A stretch of DNA of 64,000 nt from Terrimesophilobacter sp963702165 (GTDB taxonomy: Bacteria; Actinomycetota; Actinomycetes; Actinomycetales; Microbacteriaceae), in contig OY969722.1 of the NCBI GenBank assembly GCA_963702165.1, positions 2,108,001-2,172,000 on the forward strand, in the 5' to 3' direction. Made by a program: the position numbers and the translations under genes. Positions 18,486 through 28,059 of this stretch are shown piece after piece (position 1 is the first letter of the stretch; the number at the start of each line of letters is the position of its first letter). The notes beneath the pieces are model-generated. The model searched no databases, was not told where the DNA came from, and saw nothing but the letters and a program-made list of their open reading frames with translations.

Positions 18486-19559
18486 ATGAGGTTCAAACCG
18501 CGCAACGAACGCACCGACAAGCTCGACACCAAGGAGCAGCTCTACCGCTTCCTGGGCGCCCAAGTCGACCGGCCGGAAGTAATCACCGTCTCGGAACGAA
18601 AAGCGCTCAGCAGCAAAGCCCGCGAGGAGTACGACGGCCGAAGGGAGAAGTTCCTTTCGGGCGGCATCGTGCTCGGCACACCTCATCTGAGCCAAGCCAA
18701 GCTGCTGCTCCGGCAACGCTTCGCGGAAAACATCGGCAGGAATTCCGGCCACACCGGCCTGATGCTCAGTGGCGACTCCACCCTGGGGAAGACCACCATC
18801 CTCAAGTCACTGATGCAATACGTCTACAACAAGTACGAGCGCCAATTTCCGGACTTCGAAGAGCACGACGAGATACCGGTCGTCTACATCATGCTGCCGG
18901 CAGCTTCAACCGGTAAGCGGCTCATGCAGGCGTTCGCCAAGTTCTTCGGCCTGACCGTCCGCTCGGGTGAAACGCTCGGCAGCCTCCACAACCGCGTCGT
19001 CGACTGCCTGAACGCCGCCCGAACTCAACTGATCGTGGTCGATGAGCTCCACAACCTCGCCGGTAGCGGAGCAGGCAGCGGAGAGACGTCGGACCTCCTC
19101 AAGAACCTCCACAACGACCTCACCGCGACCTTCGTCTACGCGGGCATCAAACTCTCGCAAAGCACCGCCCTGGAAGGTGCGCGAGGAAACCAGCTCGCGG
19201 GGAGATTCAGCATGTTGGAGATGAACCGGTTCAACCTCAGCAACCCTGAAGACCGAAAGACGTGGAAGGACCTCATCGTCGCGTTCGAGAAAGACCTCCT
19301 CCTCGCCGAGCACCAACCGGGCTCGCTGGCAGCGCACATGCAGTACCTGTTCGACCGTACCGGTGGGTCCATCGGAAGCCTTGGCAACCTCCTAACCGGA
19401 AGCGCTATCGCCGCCATCGAATTCGGCAAGCGCGAGAGCGTAGACCTGGACCTCATGAACACGATGCGACTCGACTTCGCCGCCGAGCAGCACTACCTCC
19501 AGACGCTGTCCAAAAAGCGGCCGACGCCGGCAAAGTTGGCTCAGGAGATGGTCGCGTGA
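18486..19559 (+). CDS. tnsC: TnsC/TniB-like AAA+ ATPase
   Basis: 357 residues, intact. AAA+ regulator that in this family polymerises on DNA and links the target selector (TniQ/TnsD) to the transposase. Walker A GDSTLGKT is at residues 96-103, Walker B LIVVDELHNL at 182-191, and a sensor-like stretch FVYAGIKLSQS follows. It begins 6 bp after tnsB and its TGA overlaps the GTG of tniQ, so the operon is translationally coupled. Length fits TnsC/TniB proteins of short Tn7-like operons. Confidence 0.9.
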   Translation: MRFKPRNERTDKLDTKEQLYRFLGAQVDRPEVITVSERKALSSKAREEYDGRREKFLSGGIVLGTPHLSQAKLLLRQRFAENIGRNSGHTGLMLSGDSTLGKTTILKSLMQYVYNKYERQFPDFEEHDEIPVVYIMLPAASTGKRLMQAFAKFFGLTVRSGETLGSLHNRVVDCLNAARTQLIVVDELHNLAGSGAGSGETSDLLKNLHNDLTATFVYAGIKLSQSTALEGARGNQLAGRFSMLEMNRFNLSNPEDRKTWKDLIVAFEKDLLLAEHQPGSLAAHMQYLFDRTGGSIGSLGNLLTGSAIAAIEFGKRESVDLDLMNTMRLDFAAEQHYLQTLSKKRPTPAKLAQEMVA

Positions 19560-21499
19560 ACCAGCTCTACCGCCCCTACCCGTTCCAGGTTCGGCCCCTA
19601 CACCGAGAGACCTCCGAGAGCTACACCCGACGCTTGCTGGCGGCAAACTTCGACAGCGAACAACACAGGCAGCATCTCCTCTACGCTTCCGGCGCACGAA
19701 CGGTCGCCGCAAAAAACGTTGCCTGGACAGAGTTGCTCAAGGTGAAGACTGGCCGCACGGACTTACGGCTCGAAGCAAACGAGCACGGTTGGCTGCGCCA
19801 CCCAGACGGAACCAGCTGCTCCTTATGCGCGGACCTGCTCCCAGCCAGGTGGATGTGCACGCGCTGTTCCCACGGCGCGCTGGTCGAGCAGCACCCTCAC
19901 TTCGACGAGCCCGTCTGTATCCGCCATCACCGGTGGGTGGGCATCCTCGGCCAGGTCGCCGACCAGCACCGTGTCTCAGCCGACCACATCCAAGCCGCCC
20001 TTCGGTTCCGGAAGCTGCGCCGTTCCGGCCAGCTAGACGTGCGCATGTACCGGATCCTCATCCACGCCCTCAGCGAAGACATCGAACACAGTCCACGGCC
20101 GAAGGAAGCGCAGGTCTTCCCGACGGCGATCCATCTCGCGTGGCAACTCACGCGCACCGAGTTCTCCAAGGCGATCTTCGACCCCTTTGTGCCGTTCCGC
20201 ACCGCATACCGTCACCTCGCTGACACCGTCGCCGTGGCACTCGGCCGACGCAGCCCCCGAGTCACCCGCGCCATCTGGCTCTACCTTCGCGGCACGATGG
20301 CCACCCTCCGCAGTTGCCTCAGCAACGGAGAAGCATTCTCCGACGCCTGGCCACACGACTTCCCCCTCAACCCGGAGGTCGCGAGCCGATTCACCCTTCC
20401 GCCGGACGGTCTGCAACCTTTCAGCGACTACCTCAAACAGACGGGCGACTCCCCGGCCAGCGCCGCGCAATACACCTTGGTTGGCGTCGAACAGCGGCCG
20501 CTGCCGGCAACCGGAACACCCCGCCGGCGCGAGCTGGCCATCTGCAGCAACGGCCACCAATTCGAAGCAGACACACCTCGACCCGGTGTCCAACCCCCAA
20601 ACCGTACGGCGCCGGCGTGTCCCGTCTGCCGCGGTCGCGTCGTCACGGTCGGCTCAAACGACCTCGCCACCACGCACCCAAACCTCGCCGTCGAGTTCGC
20701 CCTCGACCTCAACAACGGTCTAGGACCCGAAGACATCGCTGCCAGCACACGCATCAGGTACTGGTGGCGCTGCGCCAACGAACACACCTACCAAGCGACC
20801 CCGAACAACCGGACCAGCGGCGGCTCCAAGTGTCCGGTCTGCTTACAGCGGAAGGTCATCGCGGGAGTCAACGACGTAGCAACGACGCACCCCGACATAG
20901 CTGCCGAGTGGCACCCGTCGTTCCTGCTGACAAAGCCTCCCGCCACGGTGCCCTCCGGCAGCAAGGAGAAAATCCTCTGGCAGTGCGAGAACGAACACTC
21001 CTACTGGATGCGTGTCAACGAACGCACCACCGGCCGTGGCTGCCCGGCGTGCGCCAGAACCAGAGCCGCACAGAGACCCGACAACCTTGCAATCACTCAC
21101 CCGCAACTGGCCGCGGAATGGCACCCCACACTCAATGGGGGGCTCCGACCCGAACACTTCACGGCAGGTTCAGCACACAAGGCATGCTGGCTCTGCCCCA
21201 AGGGGCACGAATACTGGACACGGATCGAGCGGCGAACCCACGGCTACAACTGCAAAGTGTGTTCCCACCGGGTGCTCGTCCGCAACGTCAACGATCTTGC
21301 GACGACCGACGCGATACTCGTCACCGAATACGACACTGAACTGAACTCCCGTCCTGCATCGACAACCTTCGCCGGAACGGAGAAAGTATGGTGGCGATGC
21401 ACCGCGGCGAACCATGAGGTCCTTCAGTCGGTGCCCAATCGCAGAAAGACGCGCGGCTGCCTACACTGCCCGCGCTACCGCCGGGTGCTCGTCGACTGA
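19556..21499 (+). CDS. tniQ: TniQ-family target selector with zinc-ribbon array
   Basis: 647 residues from a GTG overlapping the tnsC stop. Residues 1-130 are a TniQ domain: RPYPFQVRPLHRETSESYTRRL, then zinc ligands C88/C91, C101/C104 and C121..H124. A helical middle follows (130-320). Residues 325-640 hold five ribbon-like units, each ending CPxC or similar: C330..C355/C358, C406..C426/C429, C477..C496/C499, C547..C566/C569, C615..C635/C638. Most are preceded by NDLATTHPxLAxEW-type linkers, the repeat typical of DUF4379-like zinc ribbons. It probably reads the target DNA, perhaps near tRNA-Gly; this is inference. Confidence 0.85.
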   Translation: MNQLYRPYPFQVRPLHRETSESYTRRLLAANFDSEQHRQHLLYASGARTVAAKNVAWTELLKVKTGRTDLRLEANEHGWLRHPDGTSCSLCADLLPARWMCTRCSHGALVEQHPHFDEPVCIRHHRWVGILGQVADQHRVSADHIQAALRFRKLRRSGQLDVRMYRILIHALSEDIEHSPRPKEAQVFPTAIHLAWQLTRTEFSKAIFDPFVPFRTAYRHLADTVAVALGRRSPRVTRAIWLYLRGTMATLRSCLSNGEAFSDAWPHDFPLNPEVASRFTLPPDGLQPFSDYLKQTGDSPASAAQYTLVGVEQRPLPATGTPRRRELAICSNGHQFEADTPRPGVQPPNRTAPACPVCRGRVVTVGSNDLATTHPNLAVEFALDLNNGLGPEDIAASTRIRYWWRCANEHTYQATPNNRTSGGSKCPVCLQRKVIAGVNDVATTHPDIAAEWHPSFLLTKPPATVPSGSKEKILWQCENEHSYWMRVNERTTGRGCPACARTRAAQRPDNLAITHPQLAAEWHPTLNGGLRPEHFTAGSAHKACWLCPKGHEYWTRIERRTHGYNCKVCSHRVLVRNVNDLATTDAILVTEYDTELNSRPASTTFAGTEKVWWRCTAANHEVLQSVPNRRKTRGCLHCPRYRRVLVD

Positions 21500-21548
21500 G
21501 AACGCGTTGCCAGACCCGCACGTCGGACGTCTCCACTAGCCTCCTCGC

Positions 21549-22021
21549 ATGGAAACGAAATCGGACTCAAATACGTCGTTGCTGGGCCCGCTCATCGGCT
21601 GGACCATCGTCTCACGTCCTTGCGGCAGCGGGAATGTTCTCAGATACCGATGGGACCCCTTTTCTCGTTGACGATCTGGAGTACCGATGGTTCTTCGTCG
21701 CCATGTACGCCATCGCCGGCTCGATTCCAATTGGGAGCTACCTCAGAGAACGCGGGTCCGTGGTCCCGTCGACGCCGGCACTGTCGATGGCGGCCGCCTT
21801 CGGGGTTCTCAACGTGTTCTTGATCGGCGCCCAGCTTGGCCTGGCTTCCCATCGACGACGTAAGACTCCTAACTGGTGGATGGGCCGCTCTAGGTTGCGG
21901 GGTGTGCCTCATCATGTTCAACAGGCGGCTACAGCGAATTCGCCAGGCGCAAGCGAGACTCGATGAGGATGCCCTCGTACGCCGAATCGCCGCAGCCGTT
22001 CGAACCGAACTTCAATCGTGA
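21549..22021 (+). pseudogene. Small membrane protein, frameshifted
   Basis: ATG 21549 opens METKSDSNTSLLGPLIGWT. The frame changes near 21610 to AAGMFSDTDGTPFLVDD, then a helix pair (FFVAMYAIAGSIPIGSYL; AAAFGVLNVFLIGAQLGL). It changes again near 21840 to the helix LTGGWAALGCGVCLIMF with a charged tail (RLQRIRQAQARLDEDALVRR) to the stop at 22021. Joined, this is about 157 residues with three helices. No known family. It is downstream of tniQ in the island. Confidence 0.5.
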
Positions 22022-22091
22022 CGCCATTTCCGCGAAATCGTCACCAGACGGACGAGCGCAAGGCAGGCGCAAAGCCGATCAATGCCGCGGT

Positions 22092-22496
22092 TTATGCTGA
22101 CGATCGTAAGGGTTCAATGGCGGTGACTTCGGTCGATCGCCGGATAGTGAAATCTACGCCCGCCACGTCGAGATGGATCCGGAGAATCATCGACCGGCCC
22201 ACGGTGCAGTTGTCGATACCGAGCAAGCGCACCTCGTCGCCGTCGCGGCGGAGCAGTGACCCGCCCGGCTCTCCGGTCAGGGCACCGCGGCGGACGACCA
22301 TCCTGTCCAGATCGATCTCGTAGTTGGACGAGCGGGTCTTCACCCGGAATGCCCCACTGGCGATGTCCATTAGTGAGTCGATGCCGTTGGTCGCCTCCCT
22401 ATCAATCATGATCAGGGACGGTAGCGACAAATGCACTTCACGGTTTCCGTGCCGGAATACAGGCCGCCGGAACTGTTTCACCCTTAACTCGCTCAC
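22092..22496 (-). CDS. Hypothetical protein
   Basis: 134 residues from a GTG. Soluble and rich in beta-like alternation (FRVKTRSSNYEIDLDRMVVRR; MILRIHLDVAGVDFTIRRS). No signal, membrane helix or motif is recognised. It follows the SIR2-type gene on the same strand after 112 bp and may be co-transcribed, but a functional link is not shown. Confidence 0.5.
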   Translation of the reverse strand: MSELRVKQFRRPVFRHGNREVHLSLPSLIMIDREATNGIDSLMDIASGAFRVKTRSSNYEIDLDRMVVRRGALTGEPGGSLLRRDGDEVRLLGIDNCTVGRSMILRIHLDVAGVDFTIRRSTEVTAIEPLRSSA

Positions 22497-22607
22497 GATA
22501 TCGCCGCTCGGAAAGCGCCGCGCCCGGGTTATTGCTCCGCTATCGTTCAGGCAACCTGGGAAAGGGGCGTGGCACGGCCCTTGGATAGCTCGCGGAGGCG
22601 GCGCATT

Positions 22608-25600
22608 TTACAGAAGCGATGCGACCGTTGGACCCAAAATGTTGAAACCAAGCTCAAACTGAACTTCGTCCTCGCGAGCGAGGCGACGGTTGCCGATTCG
22701 GGCGCCTGCGCAGAAAATATCCCCGAATTCCGTGGTGCCGATGAATGCATAACCCGGGGAAACCGAAGTGACCTTGCCACTGAGGACGACTGGCGCACCC
22801 CCTCTTCGCGGCTTGAAAGCGATCCGCTTTTGGTCCACCGGACTGAAGCCACGTTGGCGGGCGGCTTTCCAGACCGACTCGGCTTCTTCATCATGATGGG
22901 CAAGCGTTAGCAGCCCGCCGTATGTGGCGACGAAAGCGGCGTCTCGAGATCCGGCATGGGCCGCAAGCCGCATTGCTGCGGCAGACGAACCGTAGTCTTC
23001 GCCATCTTCCTGCAGCGCAAGTGCGTACGCCATAGCTAGCCGCGGATCGTCGGGGTGACCCTCCAGCCCGTCATGGAGGATCTGGACCGCCTCCTTAATT
23101 TGCCCCTCCGCGCGGAGTGCGCGCCCGAGCAGATAGCGCACGATCGCGCTGGTGGGGGACTCCTCAAGGGCAGTCCTTAGTGCCTCAATACGGGCCGGTG
23201 CGTTGCCAAGCACCTGCTGTATCTTGCTCTCGACAATGTAGAGGCCCTCGAGGATGACGGCATTGTCAAGCCCACGAGTCACGGTCTCTTGTGCCTTCGC
23301 GATGTAGTCGACGCTCTCACCTGGGCTCTTCACCTTTTGAGCCCATTCGAGGTACAGCTCGGCTAACGACTGATAGCCATACTCGTCGCGGCGATTCATC
23401 GATATCGCACTCTCAAACGCGGCCTCGCTTTGCGTGAGCCATCGCCGCGCGAGTTCGCCAGAATCCGAGCTGGTGGCCAGATCGCGGAGAATCACTCCGC
23501 GGGTGTGATGTAGTGACCGCTGCTGCGGAGCGATCCGCATGGCGCTATCAATCTGGGAAAGAGCGAGGTCTAGCCGACTCTCGCGCCGCAGCATCCGAGC
23601 GTAGTGCTGCTTGACGAAGGGGTCACGCGGCGCCTTTCTGGATGCCTCCTCGAAGAACCGCGTTTTCGCATCCATCGTCTGGAGACTATCGACCGCCACG
23701 TCGTCCCGAGTGAACTGCTCAAATGCTTTCGCGTCGACTCCGTACGTCAGGTTGAGTGCACGGACGGCTGCGATGAGTGTCCGCTCGCGGCGAACTCGAT
23801 CAATGCAGCGCTCCCACACGATATCCGCGATCGTCTGGTGGCGCGCACGCAGCGCCTCGATCCCGCGGCTGAAGTCGACCGTTTCCCAAATCGTCGTGCC
23901 CTCCAGACGTTCGGCGAGAACTCGGTACATGGTGGCGGTATCGAGGTCGAGCGCATCTCGAATAAGCATGTCGCGGACGAGAGCACGGACTCTGGAAAAC
24001 GCGCACACCAACGCGTAGATGTCCGCGGCAACACCGTCGCCGAGGTTTCGGAACTCGTCTTCGATAATCGCGTCGAACGACCGCCCCTCAGTTACTTCTC
24101 GCATAGTGACAAGAAGCTCCTGCTGGTTACGGTTCTTGATCGCGCTCACGCGTAGCGCTGGAGTCAGGTCAGCCAGCTTTCCGAGGCCAGAGGTGCGTTC
24201 GAGCGAATCGATGAGGCGGTCAATCTCGGCGTCCGATAGGGGCTCGATCACGAACTCCTGATGAGAAAGCGTTGATCGACTTCCACGCCATTCGTTTAGT
24301 CGTTCACCAAGCAAAAAGTACGCCGGGACGTCCGCCTCGTGAAGTGCCTGCCGAGACTCGTTTAGCCCAGAAAGGCGATCGGCGGCGTTGTCAACGACGA
24401 AGACAACCGGACCCGGCAGGTGCCTGGCAGCGAACTCAATGTCTCCGGCAAGTATCTCCGCTCCGGCTCTCAGCAATAGGACGGTCGACGCGTTGTCGCG
24501 GACGTACCATGCAGACACGGCTAGTAGAAGCGTGGAGACGCCGTATCCCGCTGACCCCAGGACTGTGGCGAAGCGCACGCCGGTCGGGGACGAGGTGTAG
24601 AAATCGCGGATGTCGTCGACGACCGCCGCCTCAATGTCTCGTTCAAAGTTGATGCCGTTCCCGATCACGCCCCAGTTCGCTCGATTACCCAAATGGAATG
24701 AACCCGTGTTGGGAGAGACCGAGAAGTCCGCCTGGTTTACGTATTCCCACGAAACGAGCAGTCGTGTCACCGCTGCTGCATGAGCATCGAAAAGCCCATG
24801 CAGCTGACTGGGTATTTGTGCTTTGACCGTGTCCAGATTTCCTGGTTGGACGCGAAGATCGCCGAATCGCGCGAGTACCGCGGCGCGCAAGTCGGCCACG
24901 GTCCCGTCCAACGTCTCGATACCCTCATGCTCGAGGATCTCCCGGTCCAACTCGGGCGTAGACGGGGCGAGTCGATACGCGCGCGGCGGCGCGGCCGGCG
25001 CGAACTGCGCTCTGAGCTCGGTAGTGACCTCGCGCCAGTTGGAGTCCTCATTGCTGTACCCGATGTACAGTACGGGTGTTGTTGGATACTCCGTTCGGAA
25101 GAGGTTGAAAAGCATCTCCCGTTGGGATCGATGCGTTGCATAGTCGCTTTGCGTGAGCAAGATCGCGGCACGACTCGCTTGGTTCGCTAGAGACCCATGA
25201 AGATGTACGACCGGGACCTCGTGCGTTGGAAGCCAGCTTCTTACATCCGAATTCGTTGTCATAACGACCGGTATTTGCAGAGAGTCGGAATTTAGTTCAT
25301 AGCAACGCTCGATGTATGCGTCGTAATTGGTCGTGTAGATGGCCTTCCACGTGAGTGAGAACAGCCATCGAATATCTTCGTTCGGCTCATAGCCTTCAAA
25401 TAGCTCCGCTATAGCTCGAATGGTCTTCTGCCTACCGACGCGAATCTCGGCCAGTTGGCCCACTTTCGACAGCGATGACGTGTCCTTAATGTCGAGTTTC
25501 AGCCGTTCGGCCAGCCTCCGGCCCAGTTCAGGGCCATCAGGCATCGACTCGCCCTCCGCGTTGAACATGTAGTTACCGATGCCGGACCCGAGGAAGAGCA

Positions 25601-25649
25601 CCGTGTTTCCGGTTTCCAACGCACCGGCCAGACCGAGTGGAAGATCCAT
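22608..25649 (-). CDS. SIR2 / degenerate P-loop / TPR / cold-shock-like defence-type protein
   Basis: 1013 residues, uninterrupted. Residues 1-260 are a SIR2-like NADase fold: LFLGSGIG (18-25), TTNYD (106-110) and VVHLHGS (147-153) carry the expected NAD and catalytic residues. Residues 350-600 look like a STAND-type NTPase, but the P-loop reads LGSAGYGVST (364-373) with Val371 where Lys belongs; VVFVVDN is the Walker B-like strand. Residues 680-950 are TPR-like helices. The last 55 residues (GKVTSVSPGYAFIG...FGDIF...EVQFELG) resemble a cold-shock/OB domain. SIR2-STAND proteins are known antiphage NAD-depleters; this role is inferred. Confidence 0.8.
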   Translation of the reverse strand: MDLPLGLAGALETGNTVLFLGSGIGNYMFNAEGESMPDGPELGRRLAERLKLDIKDTSSLSKVGQLAEIRVGRQKTIRAIAELFEGYEPNEDIRWLFSLTWKAIYTTNYDAYIERCYELNSDSLQIPVVMTTNSDVRSWLPTHEVPVVHLHGSLANQASRAAILLTQSDYATHRSQREMLFNLFRTEYPTTPVLYIGYSNEDSNWREVTTELRAQFAPAAPPRAYRLAPSTPELDREILEHEGIETLDGTVADLRAAVLARFGDLRVQPGNLDTVKAQIPSQLHGLFDAHAAAVTRLLVSWEYVNQADFSVSPNTGSFHLGNRANWGVIGNGINFERDIEAAVVDDIRDFYTSSPTGVRFATVLGSAGYGVSTLLLAVSAWYVRDNASTVLLLRAGAEILAGDIEFAARHLPGPVVFVVDNAADRLSGLNESRQALHEADVPAYFLLGERLNEWRGSRSTLSHQEFVIEPLSDAEIDRLIDSLERTSGLGKLADLTPALRVSAIKNRNQQELLVTMREVTEGRSFDAIIEDEFRNLGDGVAADIYALVCAFSRVRALVRDMLIRDALDLDTATMYRVLAERLEGTTIWETVDFSRGIEALRARHQTIADIVWERCIDRVRRERTLIAAVRALNLTYGVDAKAFEQFTRDDVAVDSLQTMDAKTRFFEEASRKAPRDPFVKQHYARMLRRESRLDLALSQIDSAMRIAPQQRSLHHTRGVILRDLATSSDSGELARRWLTQSEAAFESAISMNRRDEYGYQSLAELYLEWAQKVKSPGESVDYIAKAQETVTRGLDNAVILEGLYIVESKIQQVLGNAPARIEALRTALEESPTSAIVRYLLGRALRAEGQIKEAVQILHDGLEGHPDDPRLAMAYALALQEDGEDYGSSAAAMRLAAHAGSRDAAFVATYGGLLTLAHHDEEAESVWKAARQRGFSPVDQKRIAFKPRRGGAPVVLSGKVTSVSPGYAFIGTTEFGDIFCAGARIGNRRLAREDEVQFELGFNILGPTVASLL

Positions 25650-26001
25650 ACAGCATCCCTTCGCGAGTCGAGGTTGACACTAGCGGACCTTCGCCGACAG
25701 CTGGCGCTCGGCTTCGAGTCGCAACGATCATCTGGCTTGACCTCTCAGTGCAGAACGATCCTCATACGAGGCGGCCATTACTGCACGGTCGACATGACGA
25801 TCCCTACCTGATTCGAAAGACGAGTTGGTCAAGCTGCCGGCCGTCGGAATCGCCGCTGGGCAACTGGGTAGGGTCTAGCACCGCGAAATTCCAACTTCAA
25901 ATGATCAAGACGAAGCTGGTCGTCGAAGTAGAACGCTGACATTTCGGGTCTGAAGTATCTTGATCAGTCCAAGGTCACATGATTACCGACAACACTCTTT
26001 G
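25650..26001. other. Intergenic region before second transposon end
   Basis: Upstream of the SIR2-type gene, so it should hold its promoter. No gene seen. The last bases (ACCGACAACA then CTCTTTG) faintly resemble the right terminus at 28127 and its flank (GATCAACA, CTTTT), which could mark a worn element end; no TnsB-like repeats support this. Confidence 0.35.
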
Positions 26002-26093
26002 TGTGAATCCCAAACGAAGATTTCGGAACGACAACGAAGTTTTCGTAACCGGACAACGTAGTTTTCGTAACCGGCCCACCTATTTTTCGTAAC
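26002..26093 (+). repeat. Tn7-like terminal end, second copy
   Basis: TGTGAATCCC is followed by four repeats of consensus ACGAAGTTTTCGTAAC at 26014, 26034, 26056 and 26078 (spacing 20, 22, 22). It shares its first 23 bases exactly with the end at 2988 and is in the same orientation. The upstream flank shows no similarity, so homology starts exactly at TGT. Confidence 0.8.
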
Positions 26094-26286
26094 TTGCCAG
26101 TTGACTCTGCCGCGTGCTCGACACACTCGCGGCGTTCAAGCTTTAGGCAAAGGCGATGTTCTGTCGTTGTCGAACGCGGTTTCGACTGCCATGCTGTATC
26201 CGTCCACGACAACTAATCGCCTATCGCGTTACGCGCCGGATATCGAGTGACCTCCTCGTGCGCAGCCGCGTGCCAACTGGAGCAAC

Positions 26287-27387
26287 GTGCGGATCCAGAC
26301 GTATCAGCCCTACAAATCCATCACCGAAACGCCCACAAATGATGAGCTTCCGGGATTCACGTTGATAACGGGCGCCAACGGAGCTGGGAAGACTCACCTT
26401 CTCGAATCGATGAGGGAGTACAAGACCCAGATCGACGGCGGATATGGCGGAAGGCGAGCACGAATGCTGGGCACGGCCGATCTGCAGGCAGTCGACCATC
26501 TCGGCGCGCTTCCTCAAACGCGGGAACAAAAGGTGAGTCAAATCCACGATCAACAGCGGCAATCAGTGCTCGGCATGCCTAAGTTCGAAGCTGCTGCAGC
26601 CACTGCTCCTGCATCCATGGGCGAGAGGCGCGCGATTACGGGAGACGGGAGCCCGCCCGCCGAACAATCCCTGCTAGCTGCCACGAGGTGGGATCCCGAG
26701 CAGGCCGAAATCACCGTGGCCCGGAACTCATCGACGCACGTCAGTGTTGTGCAGTACTACTACTGGAATGGCTGGGAGTCTTCGACAAAAGCTATGCCGA
26801 CCGGATGGGGCCTCGAGTTTCAGGTCGACATGATCACCCAGCACCCCGACTATCAGTCTCATGATCGGCCTGGCTGTGCTTTCGTGAATTACAAGGATCG
26901 ACCTTCGGTCAAGAATTACAGCTGGAACTGGAGCATGCTTGTGAACGTCGGATCGGGAATGGGGGGCATCGATCTGAATTCGATTGGCGCCTACGCAGAT
27001 TACAACGATTCCGGTGATCCATGCCGAACGAATTCCATTGCGATTGGACTGCGCTATCCACGCAATATCCCCGCCTACCCGACCTACGGGATTCAGGAGA
27101 TCCTGATCAACATTGTGGCGCCTCGCGGATTGGACAACTCAAGCCTGGTGACGGGGCAAGTGCAGACTGTTTCCGACCACTGGTGCGGTCTGTTCCCATG
27201 GATGCCACTGACAGATTGCATGGGTGTGTCTGCGCAATGGCCGGGCCCTGGCTCAGCTAATCGACTCACGCTTTCGGAGAACCGGGCACGAACAGAAGGC
27301 TGGTACGCACGAGACAAGTGTTGGACTTCATTTGCCTACGGCCAGGACCCTGTCAATTGGCCACCGACTGCGAGCTGTTCCAGTTAA
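26287..27387 (+). CDS. Chimeric ORF: AAA ATPase N-terminus joined to an exported-type protein
   Basis: 366 residues from a GTG. Residues 1-50 are the start of an AAA-type ATPase of the defence kind (MRIQTYQPYKSITE, then FTLITGANGAGKTHLLES Walker A), but no Walker B or later motifs follow. From about residue 120 the sequence is aromatic, Asn/Gly-rich and cysteine-containing (VQYYYWNGWESS; NYSWNWSMLVNVGSGMGG; CWTSFAYGQDPVNWPP), like an exported protein whose signal is missing. A deletion joining two genes is the simplest reading. Its stop overlaps the next ATG by one base. Confidence 0.55.
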   Translation: MRIQTYQPYKSITETPTNDELPGFTLITGANGAGKTHLLESMREYKTQIDGGYGGRRARMLGTADLQAVDHLGALPQTREQKVSQIHDQQRQSVLGMPKFEAAAATAPASMGERRAITGDGSPPAEQSLLAATRWDPEQAEITVARNSSTHVSVVQYYYWNGWESSTKAMPTGWGLEFQVDMITQHPDYQSHDRPGCAFVNYKDRPSVKNYSWNWSMLVNVGSGMGGIDLNSIGAYADYNDSGDPCRTNSIAIGLRYPRNIPAYPTYGIQEILINIVAPRGLDNSSLVTGQVQTVSDHWCGLFPWMPLTDCMGVSAQWPGPGSANRLTLSENRARTEGWYARDKCWTSFAYGQDPVNWPPTASCSS

Positions 27388-27758
27388 TGGGCTTCTTTCG
27401 TCGTAGCGGCCTATCCGCCGCGGTAGCCATACTGTCATTCTCCGTAGCCTTGGCCCTGTGCATACACATCGGTGGCTCGATGTTGTCGGGACTCCACGAG
27501 AACGCCGACACTCAATGCGATCGAAGGGTTGCGCCACCGCAAGGTGTCGTCGAATCCGAGGCTAACGCTCCACGCGGTGAGGTTAGTTTTTGGCCACTCG
27601 GCATCTCATGCACATGGCAAGGAGCGGAGGGAAAGCCAGAGACTGTCCCCATGTTCGGTTGGACCTTGACTGCCGAGGCGGCATCAGTGGTGCTGTTGTG
27701 TGCAGTCGGCGCGGCGGCCGTGGCCACGAGGAATGGAGGGCCGGACACCGCACCATAG
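27387..27758 (+). CDS. Two-helix membrane protein
   Basis: 123 residues. The start is fixed by a one-base overlap with the upstream stop. Helix 1 is SAAVAILSFSVALALCIHIG and helix 2 is AEAASVVLLCAVGAAAVA near the C-terminus, with an external segment holding two cysteines between. Coupling to the preceding exported-type ORF suggests the two act together at the membrane. No family recognised. Confidence 0.55.
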   Translation: MGFFRRSGLSAAVAILSFSVALALCIHIGGSMLSGLHENADTQCDRRVAPPQGVVESEANAPRGEVSFWPLGISCTWQGAEGKPETVPMFGWTLTAEAASVVLLCAVGAAAVATRNGGPDTAP

Positions 27759-28059
27759 ATATGCGAGCAGTAGGGAGAAGTTCGCCCGGGGTCGCCTCGC
27801 TCGACAGTCCGATCGTCCACCACCGTGGCTGCGTGCCCTCGGCATTGTTGTTACTCCGGTCTGTACCGGCATCGTTTCTTCTGCCCAGGCACGAATGGCA
27901 GACACTCCGATCACGGACACGCGGTTACGTCGCGGTCGTCTCTAGTATCCGCCTCCAGCGTCGCGTCGTACGCGGGATCAAGGCCGTCATTTTGAAGCGT
28001 GAGGAACATCCCACTCCCTCATGTGGGAACACTATCGACCACATGTATGGATATGTGTA

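Noticed and set aside
25985..26001. Possible worn inverted end directly before the 26002 terminus
   Set aside because: Only about eight terminal bases resemble the 28127 end and no repeats precede it; kept as a remark, not a feature.
26365..26380. GGGATTCAC resembling an inverted transposon terminus
   Set aside because: It lies inside the Walker A coding region of the chimeric ORF and has no TnsB-like repeats beside it.
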